A stretch of DNA of 64,000 nt from Ornithinibacillus scapharcae TW25. GTDB taxonomy: Bacteria; Bacillota; Bacilli; Bacillales; Amphibacillaceae. The notes under the pieces were generated by a model. That model saw nothing but the letters and a program-made list of their open reading frames with translations, searched no databases and had not been told where the DNA came from. Location: the NCBI RefSeq assembly GCF_000190475.1, contig NZ_AEWH01000006.1:1-64000 (forward strand), in the 5' to 3' direction. Shown piece by piece: positions 1-8,225 of this stretch (positions within the stretch are counted from its first letter, which is position 1; each line of letters opens with the position of its first letter). The translations under genes were made by a program, and so were the position numbers.

Positions 1-1183
1 ATTCTACCTTAATTTCAAAAGAAGAAATTTCAGATTATTTCTATTCACTTGATAAAAATATCGCGATTCCAAATCGTATGGAGTTAGTTTCCAGATGGAT
101 CCTACAGGAGTTACGTATCCATCAACAAAAGGAAAAATCGAAGGATTGGGTACTGGAAGAAGTCGAGCTGTTGGATAAAGAGGATTTTCTACAAGCATAT
201 TATAAAAACCAACTTGTGGATGAAGATGATTTTAGTCTAGAAGAAGATATTCTGCGTGAAGAAGTTGTTAAACGGCAATTCGCACCAATCCGTAAACAGG
301 TAAAACGATATGCTTTTGTCCATACTCTTGCGACCTATCGTCAAATGTTCGTATCATGGAAGCCGCACATACTAGTCGATGAATGGGAAACTATTCGAGG
401 ACTCTCTGTATCCAATTTAGATAAAAGATTTCTAACTTGGGAAGATGCAGCCCCATATCGATATTTTAGAGATAAAATGATTGGCGATAAATCACAGCGA
501 GCGATCCGCCATTTATTTATTGATGAGGCACAGGATTATTCTGCCTTTCAATTTGCCTTTATAAAAGAATTGTTTCCATATACTCGTTTTACACTTTTAG
601 GCGATATTAACCAAGCTATATATACGTATGCTTCAACTGATAATCCATTGGTTCCAGAATCTATCAATGAAAAACATGAACGAATTCTACTTACGAAAAG
701 CTATCGCTCTACAAAACAAATTGTGGAGTTCACGAAAAAATTCGCTCCCGGTGGAGAAATAATTGAACCCTTTGAACGAGAAGGGGATGTTCCTAGTGTC
801 CTACAATTGAGCAATAAGGAAGATTTAGCAGATACAATCATTCAATTTATTACAGATTTAAAAACAAAAACTATGAAACGATTGCAATTATATGTAAAAC
901 ACTGGAAGAGAGTAACCAAGTCTTCTCATTACTAAAGGATCAAATCGAGCTAAAGCAATTAACAGAAGAAACGTATTCATTTGAAAAGGGTATTGTTACG
1001 CTTCCTGTATACTTGGCTAAGGGGATTGAGTTTGATGCGGTTATTATTCCAGATGCTTCAAGTAATCACTATCATCAAGAGGCTGATCGAACTCTTTTCT
1101 ACACCGCATGTACAAGAGCCATGCACAATCTAAGTATGATTTATAAAGGTGAACCGTGCATGTTTATTAAGGAAACCTTATAA
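1..1183 (+). pseudogene. helD: HelD-like RNA polymerase-associated helicase, 3' part, frameshifted
   Basis: The gene enters from the left edge, open from base 3. The translation has UvrD/Rep-like superfamily 1 helicase motifs: a Walker B-like box (IDEAQDY) near base 520, GDINQAIY near 600 and SYRST near 700. This order matches HelD, which recycles stalled RNA polymerase. The frame stops at 935, but a second frame from about 866 continues the same protein (LAKGIEFDAVIIPDAS, then FYTACTRAMHNLSMIY) to a stop at 1181-1183. The break lies in an A-rich run (positions 860-870), where one extra A would rejoin the frames. It could be a real inactivating mutation or a base-calling error. Family assignment is firm; functional status is open. 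Confidence 0.8.
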
Positions 1184-1192
1184 TTTGCTTAA

Positions 1193-1228
1193 AAAACAAG
1201 TACCTAGATTATACTAGGTACTTGTTTT
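1193..1228. terminator. Bidirectional terminator between helD and the AraC gene
   Basis: Perfect 15-bp inverted repeat (1193-1207 and 1214-1228) with a 6-nt loop, A-rich on one flank and T-rich on the other. It serves the convergent genes on both sides. Confidence 0.85.
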
Positions 1229-1237
1229 ATTAACCAT

Positions 1238-2098
1238 TTACTTTTTAATAGGAATCCAGATTTCACTGTAATAGTCAGCTGATGAAGGGTCTGAATCGCT
1301 GAGATACACCTCCATCTCAGGACCACCTGAATGTTCATAGCCTGTTGCAGGAAACCATTCTGAAAAAATTCTTTGCCACACTTTTGGCATCGCACCAGGC
1401 ATAGGACCATTTACAGGAAAAACTGCCCATGTAGCAGCTGGAATTATCCTTTCTTCCCAATCAGTCGGTACACTCTCCATATTCTTTTCTGCCGCAATGA
1501 GATAAGTTAAATTTTCCATTTCCTTATCATATTCGAAGCAAATACCTAACAAACCAAGCGGCCCACAATTTTTGGCGAGTTGTGATGAAAAACCATTCGA
1601 GTTTGCTTCATTCCAAAACTCTGCAATTTTACGATTGTTTTCCCCACCTACAGTCGTGGTTCGTATACTCTTACCCACTACAGAAAAAGCTTCTTTCTCA
1701 ACAATTTTGTAATCCATTTCTACATCACCCTTTAACTGAATTTGAAAGGAAAGTTTTGGATAAGCTTTCAAAGTATGACTTTGTTTCTTGGCTATAGATG
1801 GACTAATACCATGAATATTACGGAAAGCCTTCGTAAAGGCTTCTGGACTTTCATAGCCATATTTCAATGCTAAATCAATAATTTTGACATCTGAATTCAC
1901 TAACTCTTGAGCTGCTTTTGTCAAGCGTCGATTACGAATATATTCGCTAACAGTAAAACCAGTTAACATACTAAACATTCGCTGAAAGTGAAATTTGGAC
2001 ATGAAGGCCTTTTGAGCAATTTCCTCTATTTTTAGCTCTTCTTCCAAATTCATTTCTATAAATTCAATGCTATCAATCATTCTTTGAAGCCTCTCCAC
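1238..2098 (-). CDS. AraC-family regulator with GyrI-like effector domain
   Basis: About 286 residues. The N-terminal third carries the double helix-turn-helix of AraC/XylS proteins (conserved FHFQRMFS and GYESPEAFTKAFR segments). The C-terminal half resembles the GyrI-like small-molecule-binding domain (AraC_E_bind), as in Rob/BltR-type regulators, and ends in a typical EIWIPI strand. The GTG start is 7 nt downstream of a GGGAGG ribosome binding site. Proteins of this layout usually activate efflux or stress genes on binding a lipophilic ligand. No obvious target lies next to it, so the ligand and regulon are unknown. Confidence 0.85.
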   Translation of the reverse strand: MERLQRMIDSIEFIEMNLEEELKIEEIAQKAFMSKFHFQRMFSMLTGFTVSEYIRNRRLTKAAQELVNSDVKIIDLALKYGYESPEAFTKAFRNIHGISPSIAKKQSHTLKAYPKLSFQIQLKGDVEMDYKIVEKEAFSVVGKSIRTTTVGGENNRKIAEFWNEANSNGFSSQLAKNCGPLGLLGICFEYDKEMENLTYLIAAEKNMESVPTDWEERIIPAATWAVFPVNGPMPGAMPKVWQRIFSEWFPATGYEHSGGPEMEVYLSDSDPSSADYYSEIWIPIKK

Positions 2099-2185
2099 AA
2101 GTCAACCTCCCTTTTCTAATTCAAGTTTACTGAATGAAGTGTAGAACATCCTGTTCATCCGTGCTCATTGAAAACAGATTTAGGA

Positions 2186-2908
2186 TTATCTATTCAACCA
2201 ATTTACTAAATAGTCCTCACGATAAAGATCATCGGGGTACTGAATAAATCCGGTATCCCCTTCCTCATATAAGAATTGAAGGAATTCATTTAATGCACCC
2301 ATATACTCTCCATATAAAAATTCAAAGCTAATGGTTTCCTTCGGCATCAAATTATCCGCACAAACCTTAGGATTGGTATAATTCACATATGTTCTACATG
2401 GAATAGGTCGTATTTCGTATGCCATACATTGATTCGTCTCTGTATTTAATAAGGGACATGGCATGATTAGTTTTCGATAGTTCATCTTAAAATCGGTATC
2501 ATTCTCAAAATCTAGCTCTTTAATCGATTTTAAATTTGTAGCATAGCTCTGATAGTAATGATTGAGATGCTCTTCTAATTGCTTTTTTCGGTCTTCAGGA
2601 AAGGCATCGATGGCTTTTTGCATTAATTTTGCTTCCATTTCATTAATGATTATCGGAAAATAACAGCAAAAAGCACAGCCAGAACGGCAAGTTACTGATA
2701 AACCAACATGGTCTTCCATACTAGTAATCTCCGAGCTAACAACTTCTAATAATTCTGTAAAACTCGCGATGAGCTTTTCCTCAGTTAAGACTTCCGCTTC
2801 TGACCAGCCTTCCACTATTCGGAAAAATTTATCTTCATCTATTTCATATTCATTCATTAGTCTTTCACATTTTACTCGAATGTCCTCAAGTGATAAGTAT
2901 TGTGTCAT
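2186..2908 (-). CDS. YkgJ-type cysteine-cluster protein
   Basis: 240 residues. The central region has the Cys pattern of the YkgJ (zinc- or iron-chelating) family: CRSGCAFCC near residues 74-82, then CPLL, a Cys before MAYEIRPIPC, and a further Cys. The family is thought to bind a metal through these cysteines, but no reaction is established. The C-terminal part is acidic and has no recognised domain. It has its own AGGAGA ribosome binding site and seems to stand alone. The family call is good; the function is unknown. Confidence 0.75.
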   Translation of the reverse strand: MTQYLSLEDIRVKCERLMNEYEIDEDKFFRIVEGWSEAEVLTEEKLIASFTELLEVVSSEITSMEDHVGLSVTCRSGCAFCCYFPIIINEMEAKLMQKAIDAFPEDRKKQLEEHLNHYYQSYATNLKSIKELDFENDTDFKMNYRKLIMPCPLLNTETNQCMAYEIRPIPCRTYVNYTNPKVCADNLMPKETISFEFLYGEYMGALNEFLQFLYEEGDTGFIQYPDDLYREDYLVNWLNR

Positions 2909-3016
2909 ATGATACTCTCCTATTACAGTTTACTGTATTATTGTTAACGATATCTTCCTATTTGTAAAGATAGTAAACCAGCGCGATTAGCCTGATTCAT
3001 TCAGTACCTATGAAAA

Positions 3017-3044
3017 AAGGCCGTAACATAACTGTTACGACCTT
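3017..3044 (-). terminator. Terminator of the RNase H-like gene
   Basis: Inverted repeat (cgtaaca/tgttacg with outer aagg/cctt) just beyond the stop codon, followed by a T run on the minus strand. Confidence 0.7.
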
Positions 3045-3699
3045 ATTCCACTACACTATTACTAAATATTTCCACACCTTGTAATGCTTGAGTAGCTAAA
3101 TGATCGGCTTCCTTATTGTGCTTTCTAGGAACAAGCTTATATTCTGGAGATAGGCCAAGTGATTCAAGCTTTTGTTCAATTCGATCAATCCAACGTAATA
3201 ATTCTTCCTCATAGCATGGCCATTCATCTTTTAACTGATTAATTACTCCTTGAGAGTCTCCTGTAAAGGATACTGGCAAATGGTGTACTCCTAGTAACTC
3301 TAACTCCCCTATTGCCAGATGAAGAGCGGCATATTCCGCCTCCCCATTTGTATTTAACTCATCCACTTGAGCATTTTTACGGATTCGATGTTGTTTACCA
3401 TCTTGTTCATAATAAATAACACAACCGAGACCTGATTTTTTTGACTCTACATCAAAACCTCCATCAAAAAACACGACTATATTATGGGGTTCCATTTCCA
3501 CGCTATTTACATATTTTTTCAACTCTTTAAACATCCATGTTGTATCATGGTTATCATAGAATATCATGTTTTTTACCCGACCTGTTCGTTCTAAATCCTC
3601 TGCCAATAATAAAGCTTTCTCCGGATTCATCTCATCGGAAATAAAAACCGTTTCCGTGCCTTTTGGGGTTTTATAGGTAATCTCCATTCGTATTTTCAT
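3043..3699 (-). CDS. RNase HI-like protein (YpeP type)
   Basis: 218 residues. The first 65 or so residues form a small N-terminal extension. The rest is an RNase H fold: the first catalytic Asp in FFDGGFD (near 80), the Glu in NGEAEY (near 118), the Asp in FTGDSQGV (near 148) and the last Asp in NKEADHLA (near 198). The catalytic DEDD set therefore appears complete. Such proteins are often annotated 'reverse transcriptase-like' because RT-associated RNase H shares the fold, but no polymerase domain is present. It would cut RNA in RNA/DNA hybrids. Start at the ATG after GAGGAGG. Confidence 0.8.
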   Translation of the reverse strand: MKIRMEITYKTPKGTETVFISDEMNPEKALLLAEDLERTGRVKNMIFYDNHDTTWMFKELKKYVNSVEMEPHNIVVFFDGGFDVESKKSGLGCVIYYEQDGKQHRIRKNAQVDELNTNGEAEYAALHLAIGELELLGVHHLPVSFTGDSQGVINQLKDEWPCYEEELLRWIDRIEQKLESLGLSPEYKLVPRKHNKEADHLATQALQGVEIFSNSVVE

Positions 3700-3781
3700 T
3701 TTGCCTCCTCAAGTTTTTTCTTTTATATTTTCCACCTTTAAAAATAAGACATACAAGCTAAAAACATAGTCGGTAACAAAA

Positions 3782-3804
3782 AGGACACAAAATGCTTGTG
3801 TCCT
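3782..3804 (-). terminator. Terminator of mvaS
   Basis: 9-bp perfect inverted repeat (3782-3790 / 3796-3804) with a T run on the minus strand, 15 nt past the mvaS stop. Confidence 0.8.
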
Positions 3805-3819
3805 CAAGGTGTCTATGAT

Positions 3820-4992
3820 TTATTTATGCAATTTGTTTACATAGTGACGTTTATGATCTAACACACCACTTAAACAAATGGCAGCAGGATCCTTGGAAAC
3901 ATCTAAGTCGATATCTGATCCATCATTCGGTAATGTTTTCTCAAAGATTTCTTCATATTCTTCGACAGACACTTCTTGACGAGAAGCAAATAGACGTTTA
4001 TGTCCCGAAATATTGAGATACTCTCGATAGTTTGGTTGAAGTATACCTGTGAAGAATTCTCCAACTGCTCCAGACCCATAACTGAACATCCCGATTCTTG
4101 ATCCTTCTTTGATTTCTTTTGTTTCTAATAATGATAATAGGCTTAAATATAAGGAACCTGTATAAATATTACCTACGTTACGGTTATATGTTGTACTAGC
4201 TTCGTAATGGGCTAAAAGACGCTCTCGAACATCCTCAGGTGCTTCCTCCAACACTGTACGTAATGCTTTTAGTCCCATTTTTGTATATGGAAGATGGAAA
4301 CAAATAGCTTCCATGTCACTTAGAACTAGTCCTGTTTTTTCCTTATAGGCTTCCCAAACTTTATTAAAGAATAAAATGTACTGTTCATTTGAGAACTTCC
4401 CGTCCACGAATGCCTTGTCCGAATAAATTGGACGCCAGAAATCCATAATATCATTCGTTAGGTAAACATTGTGATTTTCTAATTCCATCACTCTAGGATT
4501 TGCACTGATAACCATAGCAACTGCACCAGCTCCTTGGGTTGATTCTCCTGATGTGTTTAATCCATAGCGTGCAATATCTGTTCCGATAACTAATGCTTTG
4601 CGATCAGGATTTAATGCAATATGTCCTTTTGCCATTTGAATTCCTGCAGTTGCACCATAACATGCTTGCTTTAATTCAACTGCTCTAGCATTAGGATTTA
4701 ACCCTAATAGCTGATGAACATAAACTGCTCCAGATTTCGAATGGTCGATTCCTGATTCCGATCCAAAGATAACAAGATCTATCTTTTCGCGGTCTTCATC
4801 ATCTATGATAGAAAGGGCAGCATTAGCTGCTAATGTAACCGAATCTTGTGTAATAGGAGCAATTGCCATTTTACTTTGGCCGATACCGATTGTGAATTTC
4901 TCAGGTTCTACATTTCTTGCTAGGGCAAGTTTAGCCATATCTACAAATATATGTGGTGTATAAAATCCAATTTTATCAATTCCAATTTTCAT
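3820..4992 (-). CDS. mvaS: Hydroxymethylglutaryl-CoA synthase
   Basis: 390 residues, the usual length of bacterial HMG-CoA synthases. The nucleophilic cysteine is C111 (KQACYGATAG) and the general base is E79 (FGSES), the same numbering as in characterised cocci enzymes. A conserved His lies in FHLPYTKMG. The enzyme condenses acetyl-CoA with acetoacetyl-CoA to HMG-CoA, the committed step of the mevalonate route. It stands alone, with its own AAGGAGAG site and terminator; no other mevalonate gene is in the window. Bacillaceae mostly make isoprenoids by the MEP route, so the gene is notable here. Confidence 0.95.
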   Translation of the reverse strand: MKIGIDKIGFYTPHIFVDMAKLALARNVEPEKFTIGIGQSKMAIAPITQDSVTLAANAALSIIDDEDREKIDLVIFGSESGIDHSKSGAVYVHQLLGLNPNARAVELKQACYGATAGIQMAKGHIALNPDRKALVIGTDIARYGLNTSGESTQGAGAVAMVISANPRVMELENHNVYLTNDIMDFWRPIYSDKAFVDGKFSNEQYILFFNKVWEAYKEKTGLVLSDMEAICFHLPYTKMGLKALRTVLEEAPEDVRERLLAHYEASTTYNRNVGNIYTGSLYLSLLSLLETKEIKEGSRIGMFSYGSGAVGEFFTGILQPNYREYLNISGHKRLFASRQEVSVEEYEEIFEKTLPNDGSDIDLDVSKDPAAICLSGVLDHKRHYVNKLHK

Positions 4993-5119
4993 GTTGCCTC
5001 TCCTTTAAACAGTTTCTCTCTCTATTATATCTATTTGTGAAAAAACACACAATCCGGAACGACAATACTTAGGCATCCTAAATGGAGCCTGTTACGATAA
5101 AACAAGCTCCACCATCCAC

Positions 5120-5293
5120 CTATCCCTCATCTCGCTTGCGTTTATTTTTCTTACCGTTTATATTTAGAAATTCACTTTCACTCGAAATTTCTACATCGTG
5201 TTTCCCATTTCGCTCAGGTTCCGTGTTATATTTAATGCCATGATTCTTTTGTTTACCTGTATCTCGATTCATGTTCTTGTTTTCCTTAGACAT
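5120..5293 (-). CDS. Small hydrophilic protein, 57 residues, unrecognised
   Basis: An ATG-started frame with a strong AGGAGGG site 7 nt upstream. The product is very hydrophilic and basic, rich in Lys, Asn and Glu, and ends in a KNKRKRDEG tail. There is no membrane segment, cysteine or recognised domain. The composition is reminiscent of small spore or nucleic-acid-associated proteins of bacilli, but that is a guess. An imperfect inverted repeat just downstream (5083-5111) may end its transcript. The ribosome binding site is the main support for it being a gene. Confidence 0.6.
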   Translation of the reverse strand: MSKENKNMNRDTGKQKNHGIKYNTEPERNGKHDVEISSESEFLNINGKKNKRKRDEG

Positions 5294-5350
5294 GATAACC
5301 CTCCTAATGTTTTATCAAGGATTATTATGTCCTTACTAGGGTTTTCTTAT

Positions 5351-5644
5351 TTACCCTCTCTCGTTAAACTCATATTCAACTTCTTGCTCGCCCATTTTAA
5401 CCTTCATATCATATTCTTCTAGAAACCAGTCATCTTTCTCATTGAAATAAAATGTAATTCCTTCTACTTCTTGGCTCATCCCCATCTCTCCGTCTAAACC
5501 GACTGACACACCTAAAAAATAATTCGGATGTTTGGTAGCAATGCCTCCGTAAATTTTCAGAAAGAACTGTACATAGTCCCCATTATCAAGACCCATTTCA
5601 TCCTTTAACCAATTTGCTGCTTCTTCTGTAATGTGTAAACCCAT
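5351..5644 (-). CDS. HesB/YneR-like protein
   Basis: 97 residues. It matches the HesB-like/YneR group, relatives of A-type iron-sulfur carriers that lack the three cluster-binding cysteines. None is present here, so Fe-S delivery is unlikely. Conserved features are the N-terminal ITEEAANWLKDEM helix and the central LDGEMGMSQEV turn. An in-frame GTG at 5653 lies inside the ribosome binding site; the ATG at 5644, 8 nt past AGGAG, is the better start. Monocistronic; role unknown. Confidence 0.75.
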   Translation of the reverse strand: MGLHITEEAANWLKDEMGLDNGDYVQFFLKIYGGIATKHPNYFLGVSVGLDGEMGMSQEVEGITFYFNEKDDWFLEEYDMKVKMGEQEVEYEFNERG

Positions 5645-5798
5645 GGTTACCACTCCTAATTTTATAAGTTTGTTTCTATAGAATAACTCAATCCAAATAG
5701 TATATATTTTACTAACTTTGATTATAAACTAGTTCAGAGTATTTTACACAGAATAGAGTTTTGACAGTTCTTTGTCTTCATAATTTGCATGAATAATA

Positions 5799-5833
5799 AA
5801 AATGGAAAGAGCAATACCAGCTCTCTCCATTTT
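5799..5833 (-). terminator. Terminator of katE
   Basis: 14-bp inverted repeat with one mismatch (5799-5812 / 5820-5833), immediately beyond the catalase stop and followed by a T run on the minus strand. Confidence 0.75.
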
Positions 5834-5835
5834 TA

Positions 5836-7893
5836 TTAAACTCTTTCCCAAAAGCGCATCTGACAAATCGCATCGATAAATTCTTTACCAAAGTTTTGCG
5901 TGTTTGAAGCAAAGACAACGCCAGCTAAATTATTATTTCCAGATGGCTGTATATACGATTGTCCTGTTGAAGCAACACCAATCGGCTTAAAATGACTATA
6001 AGCAACATGTACGAAGCTTGTGAGATCAGCTTGAGATTTTGCCTGATTCTTAAAATTCCCTCCAACAACATAAAGTGAGTCAACTAAATACGGACTAGCT
6101 GTAAGGAAGGTTTGATCTACTTTCAATTTTGTACCATTAGCTCCAGTCACCGTGCCAAGTTTTTCACTGATAATCGTAAAGAATACACCCGAGCTTTGTA
6201 ATAAGTTAAGTGTATTGGTAACCTCCGTATCATTAAAACCATTTCCTATCAGAACCCCGACCTTTTGTGTTGCCGCAAAACGAGGAGTGTTGTATTGGCT
6301 TAGAGAAGCGAAACTCGTTGAGACTGGTACATGAGTTCCACTTGGTGGTTCCACACCGATGTTATCAGCTACAATTGTAGCTAGTTCTTTATCGACATTA
6401 ACTAATAAATTTACGTTTTGTTGGCGGACAGATTCACTTTTAACTTTTCCTAATTGGTAGCTAAATGCTTCAATGGTATGCTGCTTCTCGATAGGTGTCA
6501 AGCTATTCCAAAATATTCTTACTTGTGAATAGTAATCCTTAAACGAATCGCTTCTAGCGCGAATGACGTGCCCTTCGACTTTCTTAGGATAAGATTCATA
6601 TCCACCTTCTTCTGGGGGTACTGTATAAGGTGTATTATTTGCTAAAGAATTTTGATGGTAATCTACTTCATCGACATCAATTCGCTGTCTCATAACACCT
6701 CTACGCGTATTGTTATGAAAAGGACAAAGTGATCGATTTATTGGTAGCTCATCATAATTGGCACTACCAAGTCGATATTGTTGTGTGTCTCTATACGCCA
6801 TTAATCTTCCCTGTAAAACAGGATCATTAGAAAAATCTATACCTGGAACAACATTTGCAGGGTTAAATGCAACTTGCTCTGATTCTGTGAAATAGTTTTG
6901 AATATTTCTATTCAGTGTCATCTTACCAATAATTTGAACAGGAATAAGCTCTTCTGGCCAGAACTTAGCAGGGTCAAGAACATCAAAGTCATATTTAAAT
7001 TCATCCTCTAAAGGAATTAGTTGAACACCTAATTCATATTCAGGATAAAAACCTTTGTCAATCGCCTCTCTAAGATCTTTTCTGTGGAAGTCAGGGTCCA
7101 ATCCACCAATCTTTAATGCCTCATCTTGTAGTAGCGAATGAACTCCAAGTACTGGTTTCCAAACATATCTCATAAATGTGGCTTTACCTTGATCGTTCAC
7201 AAATAGATACGTATTAATAGACCAAGATTCCATCATTCGATAGCTTCGTAAAATACCACGATCAGACATAATCCAGGTCACCATATGAATAGACTCAGGA
7301 TTATTAGCTACATAATCCCAAAAATGGTCATGTGCACCTGTAGCAGTTGGTATATCATCATCCTGCTTCGCTTGGTACGCATGCATCGCATCTGGGAACT
7401 TCATGGCATCTTGGTTAATTAGTACTGGCATAGCAATAGTAGTTAAATCCAGGTTTCCTTCTTCTGTATATAGTTTAACACCCTGACAACGTAAATCTCT
7501 AGCTGTATCATAGGAGCCTTTAGGTCCTTGCACAGTGGAGAAACGAATAGTTAGTGGCGTCTTTTTTCCCGCCTCTGATAAGAACTTAGCTCTAGTAACG
7601 TGTTTCATCGATTCATAGCATTCGAACTCACCATGTGCACTATAACCTCTTGCATGTACCACTCTCTCAGGTATTTCTTCGTGGTTAAAATGGGACATCT
7701 TTTCAAAAAACTCGTAGTCTTGTCGCAAGGAAGGACCCCGTATTCCCGCTTTTAATTGATCTGTATCTTGAGATCGCTTCTTGCCTTGCATGGTCGTCAT
7801 TGGCTTATCCTTATTCGATATACGATACTGATCTAATTGCTCCTGTTTGGGATCAGTAGGAGGCTTTTGATTTCTTGATGATTTGTCATCCAT
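5836..7893 (-). CDS. katE: Large-subunit monofunctional catalase (HPII type)
   Basis: 685 residues from the ATG at 7893, which follows AAGGTGGG; upstream in-frame codons lack a site. This is the clade of large catalases with a C-terminal flavodoxin-like domain (from about residue 560, starting VGVLIGNGFNDTE), close to the size of B. subtilis KatE. The distal His lies in VVHARGYSAHGEFE (near residue 80) and the proximal haem Tyr in the RLMAYRDTQQYRLG segment (near 375). It degrades hydrogen peroxide. In bacilli katE belongs to the sigma-B general stress regulon; no convincing sigma-B promoter was found here. Confidence 0.95.
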   Translation of the reverse strand: MDDKSSRNQKPPTDPKQEQLDQYRISNKDKPMTTMQGKKRSQDTDQLKAGIRGPSLRQDYEFFEKMSHFNHEEIPERVVHARGYSAHGEFECYESMKHVTRAKFLSEAGKKTPLTIRFSTVQGPKGSYDTARDLRCQGVKLYTEEGNLDLTTIAMPVLINQDAMKFPDAMHAYQAKQDDDIPTATGAHDHFWDYVANNPESIHMVTWIMSDRGILRSYRMMESWSINTYLFVNDQGKATFMRYVWKPVLGVHSLLQDEALKIGGLDPDFHRKDLREAIDKGFYPEYELGVQLIPLEDEFKYDFDVLDPAKFWPEELIPVQIIGKMTLNRNIQNYFTESEQVAFNPANVVPGIDFSNDPVLQGRLMAYRDTQQYRLGSANYDELPINRSLCPFHNNTRRGVMRQRIDVDEVDYHQNSLANNTPYTVPPEEGGYESYPKKVEGHVIRARSDSFKDYYSQVRIFWNSLTPIEKQHTIEAFSYQLGKVKSESVRQQNVNLLVNVDKELATIVADNIGVEPPSGTHVPVSTSFASLSQYNTPRFAATQKVGVLIGNGFNDTEVTNTLNLLQSSGVFFTIISEKLGTVTGANGTKLKVDQTFLTASPYLVDSLYVVGGNFKNQAKSQADLTSFVHVAYSHFKPIGVASTGQSYIQPSGNNNLAGVVFASNTQNFGKEFIDAICQMRFWERV

Positions 7894-8039
7894 GTTGTTG
7901 GCACCCACCTTTTTGGTTATTTGTATACCACTTATATTTTTATGTAGTAACAAGTAGTCCTAGAACCATCAATACTACATTTTGCACCTTAGTTTTACCC
8001 TTACATATAGTATTAATACCCATAAAGGAGGGAGTTTTC

Positions 8040-8225
8040 ATGAATGATACAACCCTTATCCAAGAGAGATTACACTTGCAAGGATTACCTGTTTATCCAT
8101 CAGACATCGCGTATATTCAAAGCACATTAAACACACTATTACACGCACAAAACTCGCTACTAGCGTTCCCTAACATAAACACAGAAGTCCCTATTACCGT
8201 TGTCGAAAAGAGGTTATTACAGTGA
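8040..8225 (+). CDS. Small AtzG/GatC-like subunit of a two-part amidase
   Basis: 61 residues, ATG after AAAGGAGGGAG. Its stop overlaps the start of the amidase gene (GTGA), so the two are translationally coupled. The sequence is helical with a conserved-looking core (GLPVYPSDIAYIQSTLN, then LLAFP and a Pro-rich tail). This resembles AtzG (DUF4089), the GatC-like partner of the AtzE amidase in 1-carboxybiuret hydrolase, which wraps around its amidase and stabilises it. The resemblance is by eye and the protein is short, so the assignment rests largely on size and position. Confidence 0.6.
   Translation: MNDTTLIQERLHLQGLPVYPSDIAYIQSTLNTLLHAQNSLLAFPNINTEVPITVVEKRLLQ

Noticed and set aside
3043-3699. 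Reverse transcriptase (common database label for this family)
   Set aside because: Only an RNase H fold is present; there is no polymerase domain or YxDD motif.
7894-8039. Possible sigma-B promoter of katE
   Set aside because: A GGTAT-like box exists upstream on the minus strand, but the -35 match (GTTACT) is poor; not convincing.
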